From Pictodentalium vernedei (Eukaryota; Mollusca; Scaphopoda; Dentaliida; Dentaliidae), in contig CM062289.1 of assembly GCA_031216915.1 (NCBI GenBank), positions 60,258,241 to 60,322,240 on the forward strand: DNA of 64,000 bases, read 5' to 3'. This document shows, one piece after another, positions 26,230 to 39,044 of this stretch (position 1 is the first letter of the stretch; every line of letters starts with the position of its first letter). The position numbers were made by a program, and so were the translations under genes. The notes under the pieces are model-generated. The model ran no database searches. It was not told where the DNA came from and was given only the letters and a program-made list of their open reading frames with translations.

Positions 26230-27060
26230 ACATGGACAGGTAACATGTGTACTGTCACTCAGTGAAATCGCCAACTTTGTATGATATATTATTGCACGAC
26301 TCTGAACACAAGAGAGTTTTCAATGATGCTCAGCCGCTCAGAACCAATCAGGAGCAAAGAAAGATCAAAGGTAAACGGCAATGTATTAATTGTTAGATTA
26401 CGTACATCTGTATAGTTTGAACAGTACAGAAGGAAGTGTTCAGTTGTTTTTATGCCACCACACTGACAAATAGGTGAAGTCGAGAGGTGGTTATCATACA
26501 AATGGGCGTTAACACCGCTACAGTGCAGACGCAACCTACAATGATAAATTTGAGCTGCTCGGAATCTGTCCCCGGCATAGAATGTAGGCGGACGTTGATT
26601 CCCACAATTTAGGAATCTTTTGAAATTTATGAATTTTCCCTAACCGAGAGGGGCAACGCATTCCACTCTTTGGTAACATCTGGGAGAAACGAAGACTGGT
26701 ACAAACTGGTATGACAAAACGGAAATCGGCGGTTTTTATTTGATCGAGTATTGTGTTGAAGACTGATGGACGAAGTAACTGGTGGTACCTTGTTGGAAAG
26801 GTATGGAGGAACAAAATTATGATACATCTTGAGGAATTGAAGTAGTTTGTGCTGTCGGTGCCTTTCATGTAGTGAATCCCATCGAGTTATGGAGTAGAGT
26901 AAGCTTTTACTGGCACTCGTTGTAGCACCTGTAACTATTCTCGCTGCAGCTACTTGAATTCTATCAAGATTCGCAGCCTGCGTACTTGAACAGTTGTCCC
27001 AAACACAGTCTGGGTATTCCAGAAGAGAATATAGTATATCTTTTCTAAGACTTTGCGGTC
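26230..27060 (-). pseudogene. Decayed LINE 3' fragment
   Basis: Minus-strand frames carry SFLPDVTKEWNALPLSVR (26630-26830) and then MRLHCSGVNAHLY...SPICQCGGIKTTEHFLLYCSNY (26400-26534). The latter is the cysteine/histidine motif at the C-terminus of many non-LTR retrotransposon polyproteins. The reading frame changes at least twice. It is a different LINE lineage from the 48.9-50.9 kb copy, which has no such C-terminus. Confidence 0.75.
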
Positions 27061-28197
27061 AAGCATGAAATTGTTAGCTCTCAACATGTCTATGAACGTC
27101 CAAGCCTTAGCACAGTTATGATCAATATGTTCATTATATTATAAATTAATTGAGAGGGATGAGAATTTACTGCTTTCTTTAAAAAACTACCCTGATCCCA
27201 AAATACAACTAAAATCTTCATCACCACACAATTTGTGTGGACAAGATCTGTTTCATTTAACTATGCTGCAAGCAGAACAGTGTCCCAACCCCCACGAAAC
27301 AATAAAGATATCAATTTTGTTTAAAAAATTGGGGATGCAGCTATATATTTCAACAATATAAAAGGACTCTGCCATTTTATCCTAGGAACTGATGTCAAAT
27401 TTTTCTACCAACTGATGTAGTAAAATATAACCCTGAATAGGAATACAGTATTTTTTAGCAAAATTTGACACCAAAAAATTTAATTTTGGTGGGACTTATG
27501 GGCTTCATGGTTTATTAATTCAGTGCATCGTTTTCGATAAAATCTCTGTCTGACAACAGAATTCAAGCCTAGCAAGTAATCTCTCAGTGACATGTTTCTT
27601 TATTTATTATGAGTCAACTGAATTAACAGTTTATTCATTTAATCTGATTGTTATCTAAACATTTCTTTGTTACTTAATCTTTTTTTTATCTTACTGTGTC
27701 ATTTTTCATAATACTTCTGGAAGATTATTAATTACCCCGTGCCTGATCACGTGGTACGGGTTTTTACCTACCCGAAGCCAACCGTATCCCATTCGGCCTT
27801 CGTGTCTGATCACATGGTACGGGTTTTTACCTACCCGAAGCGTAGTGGCTGGGCAGACGTATCGTGGGTTTCAATGAATATGGTCTCATACCACATATCT
27901 ATCAACCAATCAAATCAAAAAATTCAGTTTAGTCAATAGATAAAATAAATTATTTGCTACTAGTTTATTTGGAGTGAATAAACAGTGAATAAATAATAAT
28001 CATGAAATTATTTTGTAAACGTTAATAATAGTCTTTTAAGTTTTTATTATTTACATTTTTATAATTTCTTGGGGTTTTTTGCAACTAAAATACCTAAACG
28101 AGCCAGGGAACACTAAATTAAAATTTCGCACATTGAGTGCAACAAGGTGCCATCTCCAATCCTTTTAGACTTGTTACCCTCAAAGAATGAGATAAGG
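27061..28197. other. Non-coding; short local duplication
   Basis: No supported gene. 27150-27270 resembles 43540-43655 (dispersed repeat). At 27742-27777 and 27804-27840 a block CTGATCAC(G/A)TGGTACGGG + TTTTTACCTACCCGAAG is duplicated with a 62-bp period. Confidence 0.5.
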
Positions 28198-28395
28198 TTA
28201 ACTGGTTGAGTGCTAGAAGACACTATTGTGGCTTTCAGAAAAATGAGAATACCATCGCAAAAGCCTGTATTTTCCTTGTTCATATTTCATTTTCAGTGAA
28301 ACGCAAATAACATTTTGTAAATATAAATGTGTTCTATTACAAATTATTGGAGAGTGCCCATGGGCACTCTCCAATAATTTGTAATAGAACAAATT
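28198..28395. repeat. TTAA-type palindrome, family C (partial)
   Basis: TTAACTGGTTGAGTGCTAGAAG at the left parallels the ends of the complete copy at 56132-56381. A perfect hairpin TTATTGGAGAGTGCCCATGG / CCATGGGCACTCTCCAATAA lies at 28331-28391. No right TTAA end was found. Confidence 0.6.
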
Positions 28396-28829
28396 TCGAT
28401 TAACAAAGTCAGACAACCATGCCCCTTTTCATCAAAATCTATGATATAATTCATAAATTAATTGATATTGACACAAAACAACCTACTGTAATATGAACTT
28501 TTCCATTTGTAATAGTTTTTAAATCACAGTCTGGCTACTGAAGACATTTCACATTGTGTTTGATGAATATTTATCAATTTTTGTAAAGGAAAAGCCTTAG
28601 TTTTCTCAGTTAAGGCACAAAGAGTCATTCGTTTGCTACTGACAAAACATAAAATAGTGTTTTTTCCAAACGAATGACCAGTACCTGCTACTGTGATATC
28701 TCATAACACTGGTAAGATGCCTAAAACCATCAAACATTGATTCTATAGTGCTATGCTTGTGCTGCAATTTCCCATACGTGCCCTTTCACAACCATTGTTT
28801 TAATCCCCACAGACACCCATTCTAACTAA

Positions 28830-30235
28830 AAGAGTGAAATTGTAGAAAATAAGTTTCCAAAGAGGATGAATCAGACATTTGCTTCAAGAATATAGTGGTA
28901 TTTGACGTTTAATATATGTGTGTGTGGGGGTGGGGGGGGGGGGGTGGAGGAGGTGGTAAGGGTGAAAGTTAGTCAGCAGCCAGTTATTTAAAATGTAGAT
29001 CCAGGAAAATGAAAAGCAAAGAGACACTTTGTCTGATGACGAGACAAACAGACAGATAGGCTCGCAGTCACACATTTAGGAGGTCTACATGAGAGTACTG
29101 AATGGCATACAATGAAAAATATACATGTAGTGGAAGAGCCAGGGTAAGGTTGTTAAGTGGAAAAATAACTCAGTGGACCATGAGTGCTGTAGCCACAAAG
29201 TGAAGCATGACAAACTGAAAGTGTATGATATTAACTTCAGCCTCTGAAAACATGCTGTTCTGTCTTTCTAAATGTTTATCATCAGCAGAAGGGTTTAATA
29301 TGTGTGAGAGGAGGACCTGTTCAAGGAAAGAACAATATTTCACAACTGTCTCTGTAAATCTGTGCTGTATCATGGGAACTATGACAGTACTAGCACTAGA
29401 CAACTTTATTGGTAGCCATGCACAAATGCCATTCATTCACATTTGGAGGGGGTTGGCAGATTTGGAATCCTCCCTGCCCCTAGATCTATGAGCTGAAACC
29501 ATGGTTTAAATAAATATGTTAATAGGGTAAGATAGGCTGTTCGTTAGCAGCTGCCAGATGTTATAGTGTGCTCCTGTGGAATACACTTGCTGAAGATGTG
29601 AATTTGCTTGCATTAACAGCCTTATTTGGGCAATATATAGCCTGTATTGCTGACTGTGACAAAAATGTAACTTTTCTAAACAATTAAATAGTTTGGTAAG
29701 GTGTGTGGTCCCGAAATAAATGTTTGTATTTATTGTTGTTTAAGGACACATATTTATGCACAATGGCTAATCATCACCGTGACAGTTTTACGGGTGGAGG
29801 AAGCCGGAGTACCCAGAGAGAACCACCGAGCAACGGCGAGCAATTGTCAGCTCCCCAACATACTCCCGAAATAAATATAATATTTAATGCGAAATAATCC
29901 CCCAAAATAATAACTGAATCTCGTTTGGAAGCCAAAAAACGTATTTCCTATAGGTATCACAGAACTAAATATTTCCCATAGGCGACCATTATAACGTTGA
30001 GGCGGAAAAAAATATGATCACATCACTTTAATTTTGGCATAGAAATATCTCTGTCAAGTATTGCCCTTCAGACAACTTGTTCTGATCCGAAAACAAGGGG
30101 TCATGCAACACAAATAAGAGAGAAAAGCTGACACAAAGGGAAGTACCGGTCAGGTGCACGTATTTTTCAGGGAATTCCCTACAAAAACACACAAGTAAAT
30201 TGTATTTTTTAGGTGCAAAAGTCATCAAATCACCC
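28830..30235 (+). repeat. Dispersed duplication, copy 1 (~1.4 kb)
   Basis: Matches 43722-45137 in the same orientation with indels. Shared blocks are GAGGATGAATCAGACATTTG, ATAGATCCAGGA, TTAATAGGGTAAGATAGGCT, ATAATCCCCCAAAATAATAA and AGGGAATTCCCTACAAAAAC. It contains a G-rich run near 28925-28945. This copy carries a SINE insertion that the other lacks. Confidence 0.85.
29722..29864 (-). repeat. 5'-truncated SINE insertion with 12-bp target duplication
   Basis: Minus-orientation SINE 3' half (GGGTGGAGGAAGCCGGAGTAC, inverse of the SINE consensus) with AATA-type tail. CCCGAAATAAAT flanks it at 29710-29721 and 29865-29876. The homologous position in copy 2 of the dispersed duplication (about 44771-44790) is an empty site. 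Confidence 0.85.
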
Positions 30236-30419
30236 TGTACTAGCACCATCTGGTGCTTTACAGTAAATAATTGCAAAATAATTCCACTACTAAAGGGGCT
30301 AGTCTCACCTACCCGGCTGGTCGTGGGTAATTAGGTTTTTCCCTCTGGAAAAGCCTCTTGTTATTCTACGGATTATTATTTTTTTATTTTTTTTTTTTCG
30401 TTTTTTTTTCCACACATTT

Positions 30420-32830
30420 TGTCCGAACGATTCAGAAGCCATTTTCGAACCGATTTTCACAAAAGTTTGCACACTCATAGAGGATCACAAAATCTAAAAA
30501 TGTACCGAAGCGGAATTTTCGATTTAACCCTTATTTCATCAGAATTGGCAAAAACTGTCAAAATTGGGGTTTGTAGGCACTTTCTCGAAACAAGTCTTGT
30601 AGTTTTTTTTAAACATTCATCTTTACAAGACCTGCCTGTGACACAATCATTGATACACAAGAGATATTAGGCGATGCAAATGGTAACCCTCCACAGGCTG
30701 TCAAACATCGCAATTTTGATGAAATGGGCTATTTGCGAGCCCCCACAGCACCCAAACGATAAATGAGAGATAAGAATAACTTCCTTTATTGGAAGTGAAA
30801 TTCACCGAGCATCATTTTTGTAAGTAATAAGCCAAACCAAGCGTTAACCCGTTTTGGGCTAGTTAAACAGCAATACCCCCAAAAGCTAAAAAAATTCATG
30901 TTTTCCGTGGATTTCTCTAAACGTGTCTTGTAGATTTTCAAGAAAAATTGGCCACGCGCAGGACTTGGTGTGACAATAGAAGTTGCATGGACAAAATATT
31001 CAGGTGAGCATTTGTTAACCTTCCACGGGCTGCTAAAAGTCAAAATTGTGATAAAATGGGCTGTTTCTGGACAGCAACTGCACCCAATGGATACGCCACA
31101 AAAAAGTGCCTTCTTTTATCGAGTGCACAATTTATACGGAAACATTTTTGTAAGTAGTAAGGGTATTCAAAAGTCGATGTCTTAACCCATTTTGGACAGG
31201 CTAAAGAGAGATACCCTTTAAAAGCTTAAAATTCCCATTTTCTGTGGATTTCTCTAAAAACATCTTGTAGCTTTTCAAGTAAAATTGACTACTCGGAGGT
31301 CTTTGTGTGACATTACTAGATGCATGGACAAAAATATTCCAGTGAGCGTTTATTAACCCTCTACAGGCTGCCAAGCATTTCAATTTTGTTGAAGTGGGCC
31401 ATTTTCGGACATGCACAGTACCCAATATATACCCGAGAAATGAACATAGTCTCCTTTGTTGGAAGTGGAATTCGCCGAGGACTATTTTTGTAAGTAACAA
31501 GGATTTTCAAAAAACCCAGCGTTAACCCCTATTGTGGTGGTTAATAGCGATACCCATCAAAAGCTTAAAAAAATCATGTTTCCCTGGATTTCTTTACAAA
31601 CATCTTGTTGGGTTTGCCAGAGAAAATGGCCGCTGATAGGTCTTGGTGTCACATTACCAGTTGCATGGATAAATTATTCCTGTAAGCATTTGTTAACCCT
31701 CCATGGGCTGTTAAATGTCACAATTTTGAAAGAATAGTCTGTTTTTGGACACCAACAACATCAAATGGTAATGCCACAGAGAAACATAACTTCTTTTACC
31801 TGACGCAAAACTGATAGGGAAACATTTTTGTAAGCAGTAAGGGTGTTAAAAAATCGAGATCTTAACCCATTTTGACTGGTTAAGGTCCTTAACCAGTCAA
31901 AATGGGTTAAGATCTCGATTTTTAACTTAAGGATATATACTCCAAAAAGCTTAAAATTCCAGTTTTCTGAGGATTTCTCCAAAAATATTTTCAAGAAAAT
32001 TGACCATTCTCAGGTCTTGGAGTGACATTACAAGTTGCATGGACAAAATACTTCGGTAAGCATTTGTTAACCCCCCGGAGGCTTCCAAACATAGACATTT
32101 TGAGAATATGGGCTGTTCTTGGGCACCCATAACACCCAATGTGTAGCTGCGAGATAAACATAACCTCCTTCATTGGAAGTGGAATTCACCGAGGATAATT
32201 TTTGTAAGTAATGAAGGTATTCATGAAACCAAGCATTAACCCGTTTTGGGCTGGTTGCAGAGCGATACCCCTCAAAAGGTTAAAAATTCATGTTATCCGA
32301 GGATTTCTCTAAAATCATCTCGTAGATTTTCAAGACAAAGTGGCCATTCTCAGATCTTAGTGTGACATTACAAGTTGCATGTACAAAATATTCCAGTAAG
32401 CATTTGTTAACCCTATGCAGGTACTCAAACATCAAAATGTTGATAAAATGGGCTGTGTTTGCGTACACACACTACCCAAAGTTAAGAGGAGAGCTCAACA
32501 CAAGTGGAAGTAGAATTCACTGAGAATTATTTTTGGAAGTAATAAGGGTATTCAAAAAACAACCCTTAACCCGCTTTGGGCTGGACAAACAATGATACCC
32601 ATCAAAAGCTTAAAATTCATGTTCTCCCTGGATTTCTCTGAAAACATCTTGTAGATTTTAAAGAAAAAATGGCCATTCACAGTTCTTGGTGTGACATTAC
32701 AAGTTGCATGGAAAAATATTCCTATTAGCAATTGTTAAACCGCTACAACCTGCCAGACATCAATATTTTGGATACATCTGAGATAAAATGGACCATTTTC
32801 AAATACCCACATCACTTGGTGCGTATGTGT
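30420..32830 (+). repeat. ~340-bp tandem repeat array, about seven diverged units
   Basis: The block GTTGCATGGACAAAATATTC + AGCATTTGTTAACCC recurs near 30680, 30980, 31318, 31658, 32031, 32371 and 32698, giving periods near 330-340 with one unit of about 373. Each unit also has TTTGTAAGTAATAAGG, TTAACCCGTTTTGGGCTGG and TTCATGTTTTCCGTGGATTTC-type blocks. There are no conserved open frames, so it is satellite-like. Confidence 0.9.
31848..31925. repeat. Perfect local inverted duplication inside a satellite unit
   Basis: AAATCGAGATCTTAACCCAT ... ACTGGTTAAGG is followed at once by its exact inverse. This explains the longer unit (~373 bp) of the array. Confidence 0.85.
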
Positions 32831-33613
32831 CAAACAAACATAATTCATTTTGTCGGTCATTAACTTGTCTGACGACGATATTTGATATTAACCCTCTCCA
32901 CCATTAATGATGGTTCTTACCTAAATATTTTTTAGCAAACTAGGTCACTTGAAACTACTCTACACATCTTTCACATAACATCAATAAAGGAACTTTAGTG
33001 AGACAGTTATAAACAATTCATCAGACACTCTGGGGTCATGTAAATCGTGGGATCTAAACAGAAAAAGCCATGATTCTCCAGAAGCATAAAGTCTAGTTAA
33101 TAACTAATATGTTAAGTAAACACGTTATAGTCTGTTCCATATATGTTTGTCTGTGTTGGTGATTGCCCATGTGTGTTTTAACTTTTCATTGACATTCGTC
33201 GTACTTAACTATTTTTACGAATAAAACGGGTTATTTTAAAGTGTGTTCTTTTTTGTCGAACTCGCCGAATTTGCAGTTTATTTTAAAGCGAGTTCTTTCT
33301 TAGTACCTTCTGAATTCACAGTGTATAAATATGCAGCATTATTTAGTATCCTCAGTCAATAACAATGCGCCGAAGACTAGCGACGGAACTATTGCCCTGG
33401 ATGACAAGGCAAAAGCCAGCTTTTTGTCGATCTTCTAAAGAAGGCTCATCGTCCACAAGGAGGGAATAGATATGACAATGATTTTAAGATAAAAGTAAAT
33501 AAATTTGTCTAAGATAACAACTCAATTTTCATGAACCCACCTTCGACCAAAGGCACGAAAATGGGGGACGACCATGAATTAACCGAACCAATAAGCATAG
33601 AGGAGGTCGGGTC
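32831..33613. other. Non-coding, nothing recognised
   Basis: AT-rich. An open frame at 33531-33713 is created by the motif array that begins at 33614 and is not a gene. Confidence 0.5.
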
Positions 33614-34225
33614 ATTCCCACTAGACCAATTCCCTTTAGACCAATTCCCAAAAGACCAATTTCCCTTAGACCAACTCATGCGTTCTACTTTTAAAATAAT
33701 TCTATATCAATAATTTGATATATTTATAAATATTTTTTAATGTATATAATGTTATTGATATTCAAGCCTGAAAATAAGCAGTCTGTCACTTTCAGAATGA
33801 GGTCTCCAGAGGGTGAATTTGCTGATGCTATCCCATACAGTTGGCCAGTTTATCCTCTGGGTACCGATTTCAGTTTATGTTTGGGACCTTAATTCAGATT
33901 GAGGTTCACAGAGGGTAAATTTAGTGATGCTACCCTGCTGTGCAGGGTAGCATCACCAAATTCTCCCTCTGGGGACCTCATTTTTCAGATGATAGTCTGC
34001 TTATTATCTGGCTTGTTGATATTTTGTAAACTGAAATGTTATAAACCTATATTTTTTGTATGTTATAAAAAATAATTTTTTTTCATCAAATAAAGTGCTT
34101 ATCAGTAAATAAATGTTTTCTTAATTATCCTTAATCAATAACAGTATGTAGTTAGTCTAAGGGGAATTGGTCTTTTGGGAATTGGACTAAAGGGAATTGG
34201 TCTAAAGGGAATTGGTCTAGTGGGA
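33614..34225. mobile_element. Fold-back element with TAGACCAATTCCC motif-array ends
   Basis: The left arm (33614-33683) has four tandem, imperfect copies of TTAGACCAATTCCC; the right arm (34152-34225) has the inverse GGGAATTGGTCTAA array. In the interior is a second inverted pair (GAGGTCTCCAGAGGGTGAAT near 33800 against the inverse near 33960, with GATGCTACCCTG inside). No coding capacity; a target duplication was not resolved. Confidence 0.75.
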
Positions 34226-34621
34226 AGACACCAAGAGGTCATGGATATAATCAGAAAATACAAAATGCAAACAAGGTTACCTGGCTGGGACGAGTGTACA
34301 TTTTAAATAAAGATTTGAATAAATCCAGTGTCTTTAAAATAACAAAAAAAAAGATTAGAAAATTAAAACTGACATTGTTTTGATATGTCACTACATATAA
34401 CTTTAAAGCTCAATACACCCCCTCAGCCCCCCCCCCCCCTCCCCCCAATGAGACAATTTAGTATAAATATTCTCCTTTTTGTAATCTTGAAATTAATATT
34501 AATCAATCAATGAGTAGTTCTTTAGTGCACACCGCAGTGTCATTATAATGAATGAACATCAGTCAGTGATTAGTTCTTCTGAACATGCTACAGAGTTTAA
34601 TGCACTATGATTGTAATTATA

Positions 34622-34768
34622 ATTAAGGAATAGTGCATGGCTTGGAGTTGACTACGGCCATATAGTGTCCAGTGAGGTGGTGTAGTTCACGTCGCGAAGC
34701 GGAGGGAACTACACCACCTCACTGGGCACTATATGGGCGTAGTCAACAACAAGACATGCACTAATCCT
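34622..34768. repeat. Palindromic MITE-like hairpin
   Basis: TTAAGGAATAGTGCATGGC at the left and GACATGCACTAATCCTTATA at the right enclose a hairpin with arms GTTGACTACGGCCATATAGT ... GTGAGGTGGTGTAGTT centred near GTCGCGAAGC. Confidence 0.7.
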
Positions 34769-35679
34769 TATATTATATCAAACACCCATCATGAAAAACA
34801 TCTGTCCAATTTGTTAATCTATTACCAAGGTAGCAGCCCTACCAACTAGCGTTATATAGAAAACAATACTATGTAGTTTTCAAAAAACATCTCCTTCTTC
34901 CAAAACAAGGCTTATTGATATGAGCAGAAGACAAATTTTGAATCGGTCGGCAAGGGTAAACAAAACATTCCCCCCAAACGGAACTGTGTATTCTAGAATC
35001 GCGCATCTCGCGAATGAAAGCTAAAATTTTCGAAATTTGACAACACAGTTTGATAATTTCCACACATTTGTCACACATATACATTACCCAATTGGCCAGT
35101 ACGGGATACACAACTCCAAAGATTCAAATGAATTCCATTATTTATTCGTTTACTGCCCAAAACATACAATTAAATAGCGAAATAATATTAGCAGCGAAAC
35201 AAACGATTTTTCATACCCGGACGCGTTCTCGTGAATGTTGTACCCAGGTATGGATCATTTTCTTCGAAACGAGATATGGATCATCTTCTCAAGGAATAAA
35301 ATGAACGCCTCGGAAAATGTGACTTCAACAATGGAAAAGCGATACATTTTTCCACAATGATTTCTTTCCGGGTCGTTTTGTGGATGTTGTGCCTCTGTGA
35401 ATCGATATTTAAATTTATGCTGATTAGTTTTATTCGCCCAGTATGAAAAGAAAACTGATATAGTAGTGTGCTAAAAATAGAAAACGTGTAGTGCCTGGGT
35501 GTAGTGCCTGGTCAGTTCTGTGGATGCAAACTACACTAAATGGGGGTGCAGCATTCGTCCAATCAGGAGCCCAGAAGGTCACGTGAGATGTAATATTTTA
35601 TAATAATTTATAATGCATTTCATTCATCATTCGTAATTTATTTAATGCAAGGAATATTCTTGGGGCGAAAAACACTTTC
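34769..35679. other. Non-coding, nothing recognised
   Basis: No motif-bearing open frame and no clear repeat in this stretch. Confidence 0.45.
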
Positions 35680-35776
35680 GGTGGCGAAAAGGCCAAGCGG
35701 CGAAATTGCCAGGTGGCGAAATGGCCGAGTGGCGAACATTCTGGGTGGCGACATCGCTGGGTGGCGAAAACGCTGG
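35680..35776 (+). repeat. GGCGAAA motif array
   Basis: Six tandem imperfect copies of GTGGCGAAATGGCCGAG-type units of about 16-17 bp. It looks like one end of a motif-array fold-back element; the partner array was not found. Confidence 0.75.
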
Positions 35777-36206
35777 ATACCCTGGCTCTCACCCTAATTT
35801 ACTCAAGATGAAAGACTTCCTATCATTCCTGGAATCCACATTATTACAGTTGAGTGATGTGGGGAAAGTTTACACCCAGGAGAAGACAATACAGAAAAAT
35901 ACACAATGCAATTGAACATTTCAAAAGAATATTTCTAGCTGGAGAAATTGGACTACTAAACTACTCGGACTTTGTGTCCCACAGTACTGGATTTTAGTGA
36001 ATTCCAGTCGCTTCGACCCAAAGTCATTTCGGTCCCAGTCATTTCGACCTCCGTCATTTCGGCCTCAAGTCAATTCGGCCCCAATATACCAAGTCATTTC
36101 GGCCCCTATAAATATTTTTAAATTTCTTTTTAATTTTCAATTTTTTTCATTCAATTGTTTTTCAACAATTATACCTCAAATAGGTACTGTATACTAGTAG
36201 ATTGTA

Positions 36207-36410
36207 TTTCGTCATGAATGAATAAATGAAAAGTTTCAGCACGCCGAAGGCGCACAGGGACGATGTTGGATTTGAAATCCCTTGCCACCTGGATAATTTT
36301 ATTTGCTAATGAATCCACCAGAATCGGAAGCGAGGGTCAGAAATGTTATTTGGTTTGAGTGTGCGCATTGGCAGTGGGGTACTGAGGTCAGACCCCCGTG
36401 GACCTCGAAC
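36207..36410 (+). repeat. Dispersed repeat R, copy (GAAGGCGCACAGGGACGATG)
   Basis: Block GAATGAATAAATGAAAAGTT + TCAGCACGCCGAAGGCGCAC + AGGGACGATGTTGGATTT. It recurs at 42003-42130 and 63384-63530 (same strand) and inverted at 39045-39255, 39498-39615 and 43290-43345. The longest match is the inverted copy at 39045-39255. Confidence 0.75.
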
Positions 36411-36420
36411 TGGAAGGTGA

Positions 36421-36485
36421 CTAGGTAGGTAGAGGTGCAGGCTGCAAGCCGAGAGGTCCTCGGTTCGAATCCCTAGGGCGGTATG
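36421..36485 (+). repeat. tRNA-like SINE head
   Basis: GGTGCAGGCTGCAAGCCGAG + AGGTCCTCGGTTCGAATCCC matches the head of the SINE at 51214 (AGGCTGCAAGCCGAAAGGCC, CGGTTCGATTCC), with a B-box GGTTCGAATCC. It is followed by different sequence, so it is a partial copy, not a functional tRNA. Confidence 0.65.
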
Positions 36486-37142
36486 TAAAATTGAACTTAT
36501 GCTAATTTTTAATGTGATGTAAAACTTTTCTGTACACTGTGTAAATATAAATGACTGAACATTAATTAATAAAGTTAATTACCCATTATTTCTAAACATG
36601 AACTATGCGCTGTACGTTATAAATCTCTTCCCTTGAAATGGGACCGAAATGACCAAGGGTCCGAAATGACTGGGTCTGAAGTGACTAGGGTTGAAATGAC
36701 TTTGAGGCCGAAGTGACAAGAGGCCGAAATGACTTGGTGCCGAAGTGACTGGATACCGATTTTAGTGTATTTATAAAGTAATTTTTAATTAATATACCTG
36801 CACTTATGGGTTAATCCGGTCTGTCTCACCTATCCGGTTGGTTGTTGGTAATGAACACGAATTGAGTTGGATCAGGGACAACCCGCCCCAGGTCTAATTT
36901 TGGGGCGGGTTGTGCCGATTATTTTCTGGTATTTGAAAAAGATTTTTGGGGGATAGCAATATATAAAAAAGATTTTTACTCACTTTTTATCGAAAATTAT
37001 CCAATTTTATCGAAAATTAACCACAATCTACATTGATCCTATTAACACATCCCATAATGACTGAATTAAACTAATAATAGTTCTATACTGAATTGGTAGC
37101 ATGTAGAGACCAGTCAGAAGTGGCGTGTTGTTGTCAATGTCA

Positions 37143-37226
37143 GCTTAATGGGACCTTGGCTCTTTCGGACCTTGGATTATTCGGACCCTGTCTTTTTCGG
37201 ATCCTGGCTTTTTCGGACCTCCGGCT
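37143..37226 (+). repeat. TTCGGACC motif array
   Basis: Units like GGACCTTGGCTCTTTC / GGATCCTGGCTTTTTC repeat about five times. The last unit plus the following ~70 bp (CCCTCAATTACATATTGAT) recurs at 37386-37460. Probably one end of another motif-array element. Confidence 0.7.
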
Positions 37227-37759
37227 TATTCGCCCCCTCAATTACATATTGATAATTATGACAAGAATTTTAGGAAATTTCCACTATTTTATTAAATTTT
37301 TCCCCAAACAGTCATACATAGAATAAAATTCACGTTTTACAAAATTCAGTTATGAAAAGATAACAACAAAAACATAAAATAATTTCCGGACCTCCGGCTT
37401 TTTCGCACCCTCAATTAAATATTGATCATTGTGACAATAATTTAGGAAATCTCAACTATTTTTATTCATTACATTTTATTAGTATTACCTATTATTATAA
37501 ATTTTATATTACACTGGAGCATATAGCTTCGCGTCCTCCTTAAGTAGTCTGCTGGTTTAAATGTCTGTCTGAATACGGCTGCCACAGTTCCATTAATCTT
37601 CCTGTCACCTCTCTTGTTTTCTTCTGCTGTTTGCGTTTCAATTTCCCCTCTGAGATAATTTTTACATGTGTAGGTGTCTGGCTAGCTTCTTGATATAGGA
37701 GGATGATTGATAAATAATACATTGTTAATGTAGTTATACGTTTTGGGTCCACATACTCA

Positions 37760-38335
37760 ATTCCCATTGGTCAGGTGGATGAAAACGTCATGGCCAAATG
37801 TAATTCATATTCCAATGAATACATTTGGTCGAACTTTGACCCGCATTTACGGTAGAGCACAGTTGACAGAATGTAATTCGGGCGGTGTTTGGGTGGGTTT
37901 ATAACTTTTAGCACCTTTCGCAGTGATCATTGATTATAGTTTACTGATATGTTAAATAAATTGTTTTGAACATTCCAAGTTTCGTTGCGAAAGACGGCAA
38001 TTTGACAAATTTGGGTCAATGCCGAAAACCGGCGCTCAACTCAGAGTTGTTCGCTTTGTCTTTTGTGTGAGGGTGGTTTCTCGCCTCGTTGGTTCGTACA
38101 TGTTTTATTTCGTCTTTCTGCTTTGTTGTTTGGTAAAAAGTAGTTTAAACAGTTACGGAATGTAATTATAAGAACTGAATAAAATTTTTATAATATTTAT
38201 TGGAGTATGAACGTGTGGGAATGGGTACAAATTGTATGAATCCCTTCGGGATTCATACATAATTTGTACCCATTCCCACACGTTCATACTCCAATAAAGA
38301 TTATAAAAATTTCATTCAATTCTTAAATAAATAGG
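37760..38335. repeat. Fold-back repeat family B, copy 2
   Basis: Inverse of 22131-22730. The hairpin TATGAACGTGTGGGAATGGG / CCCATTCCCACACGTTCATA is at 38199-38305. The internal segment near 37925-37960 differs from copy 1. Confidence 0.8.
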
Positions 38336-39044
38336 GTGTTTCCACTTTCTGGTGCGTTGGTTGAGTCGGTTATGCCATCATTCACAGTCATTCTCTGTAC
38401 GGATGCTGAGGCCAAGTGCTGACCATGTTGCTATTGGCCAATTAATGCTTTCTATCCATGTATTATCAACATATTCCAAAAATATTTTTTATGTAAAGTT
38501 CACTTATTTGTAAGGTAATTTGCATTTTTTAATTATTTTCCAATGTTAACCCAAGTAATCGATGCGATGTCAGGTCTTAAACTAAACAATAAAGTCAAGT
38601 GTTTTAACAAGTGATCAGTTTAAAATTCTGAACAAATTGAACATGACCTCAATGTTTTGGCAGCTGCAGACAGTGTTGTCAAGTCATATTATTTGCAGGT
38701 ATCACATGCTTTGACAGTTATCATTTTGCATTAAAATTTAGAGTGAAAATAACACATAAACGAAAGACGCATAACTTTATAGCTGAGGTAATTAGCATTT
38801 TCTAATTATTTTCTGATGTTTCCATATGCACTAAAGGGGGAAATATCATAAGTTTACAATTAACCAAGAGAAAAAGATAGTCATTTCACCTAGAAAAAAG
38901 ATAGGCGGCTCCCAACGTGTAGTTAAAAAACAATACTTAAATAAAATAACCACCAAACTGCAGTTTCAGTATTACCATAAATATGCCCACTCCTCTAAAC
39001 AAACACGGAGTAGGACTCTTGTAGTTATGCAAAATTCCTAGCCA
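38336..39044. other. Non-coding, nothing recognised
   Basis: No supported ORF, hairpin or repeat match noticed. Confidence 0.45.

Larger units (their letters stand above)
36000..36758. mobile_element. Fold-back element with GTCATTTCGGCC motif-array ends and 9-bp TSD
   Basis: ATTTTAGTG flanks both sides (35991-35999 and 36759-36767). The left arm is an array of AGTCATTTCGGCCCC-like units to about 36105; the right arm (36635-36758) is the inverse, GGCCGAAATGACTT. The interior contains a copy of repeat R (about 36207-36410) and a SINE head (36421-36485), so other elements have nested in it. No transposase. Confidence 0.85.

Noticed and set aside
30420-32830. CRISPR-like array
   Set aside because: Units are ~340 bp, diverged throughout with no repeat/spacer pattern, and the genome is eukaryotic.
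36421-36485. Functional tRNA gene
   Set aside because: B box is good but the acceptor stem does not pair, and the sequence matches a SINE head.
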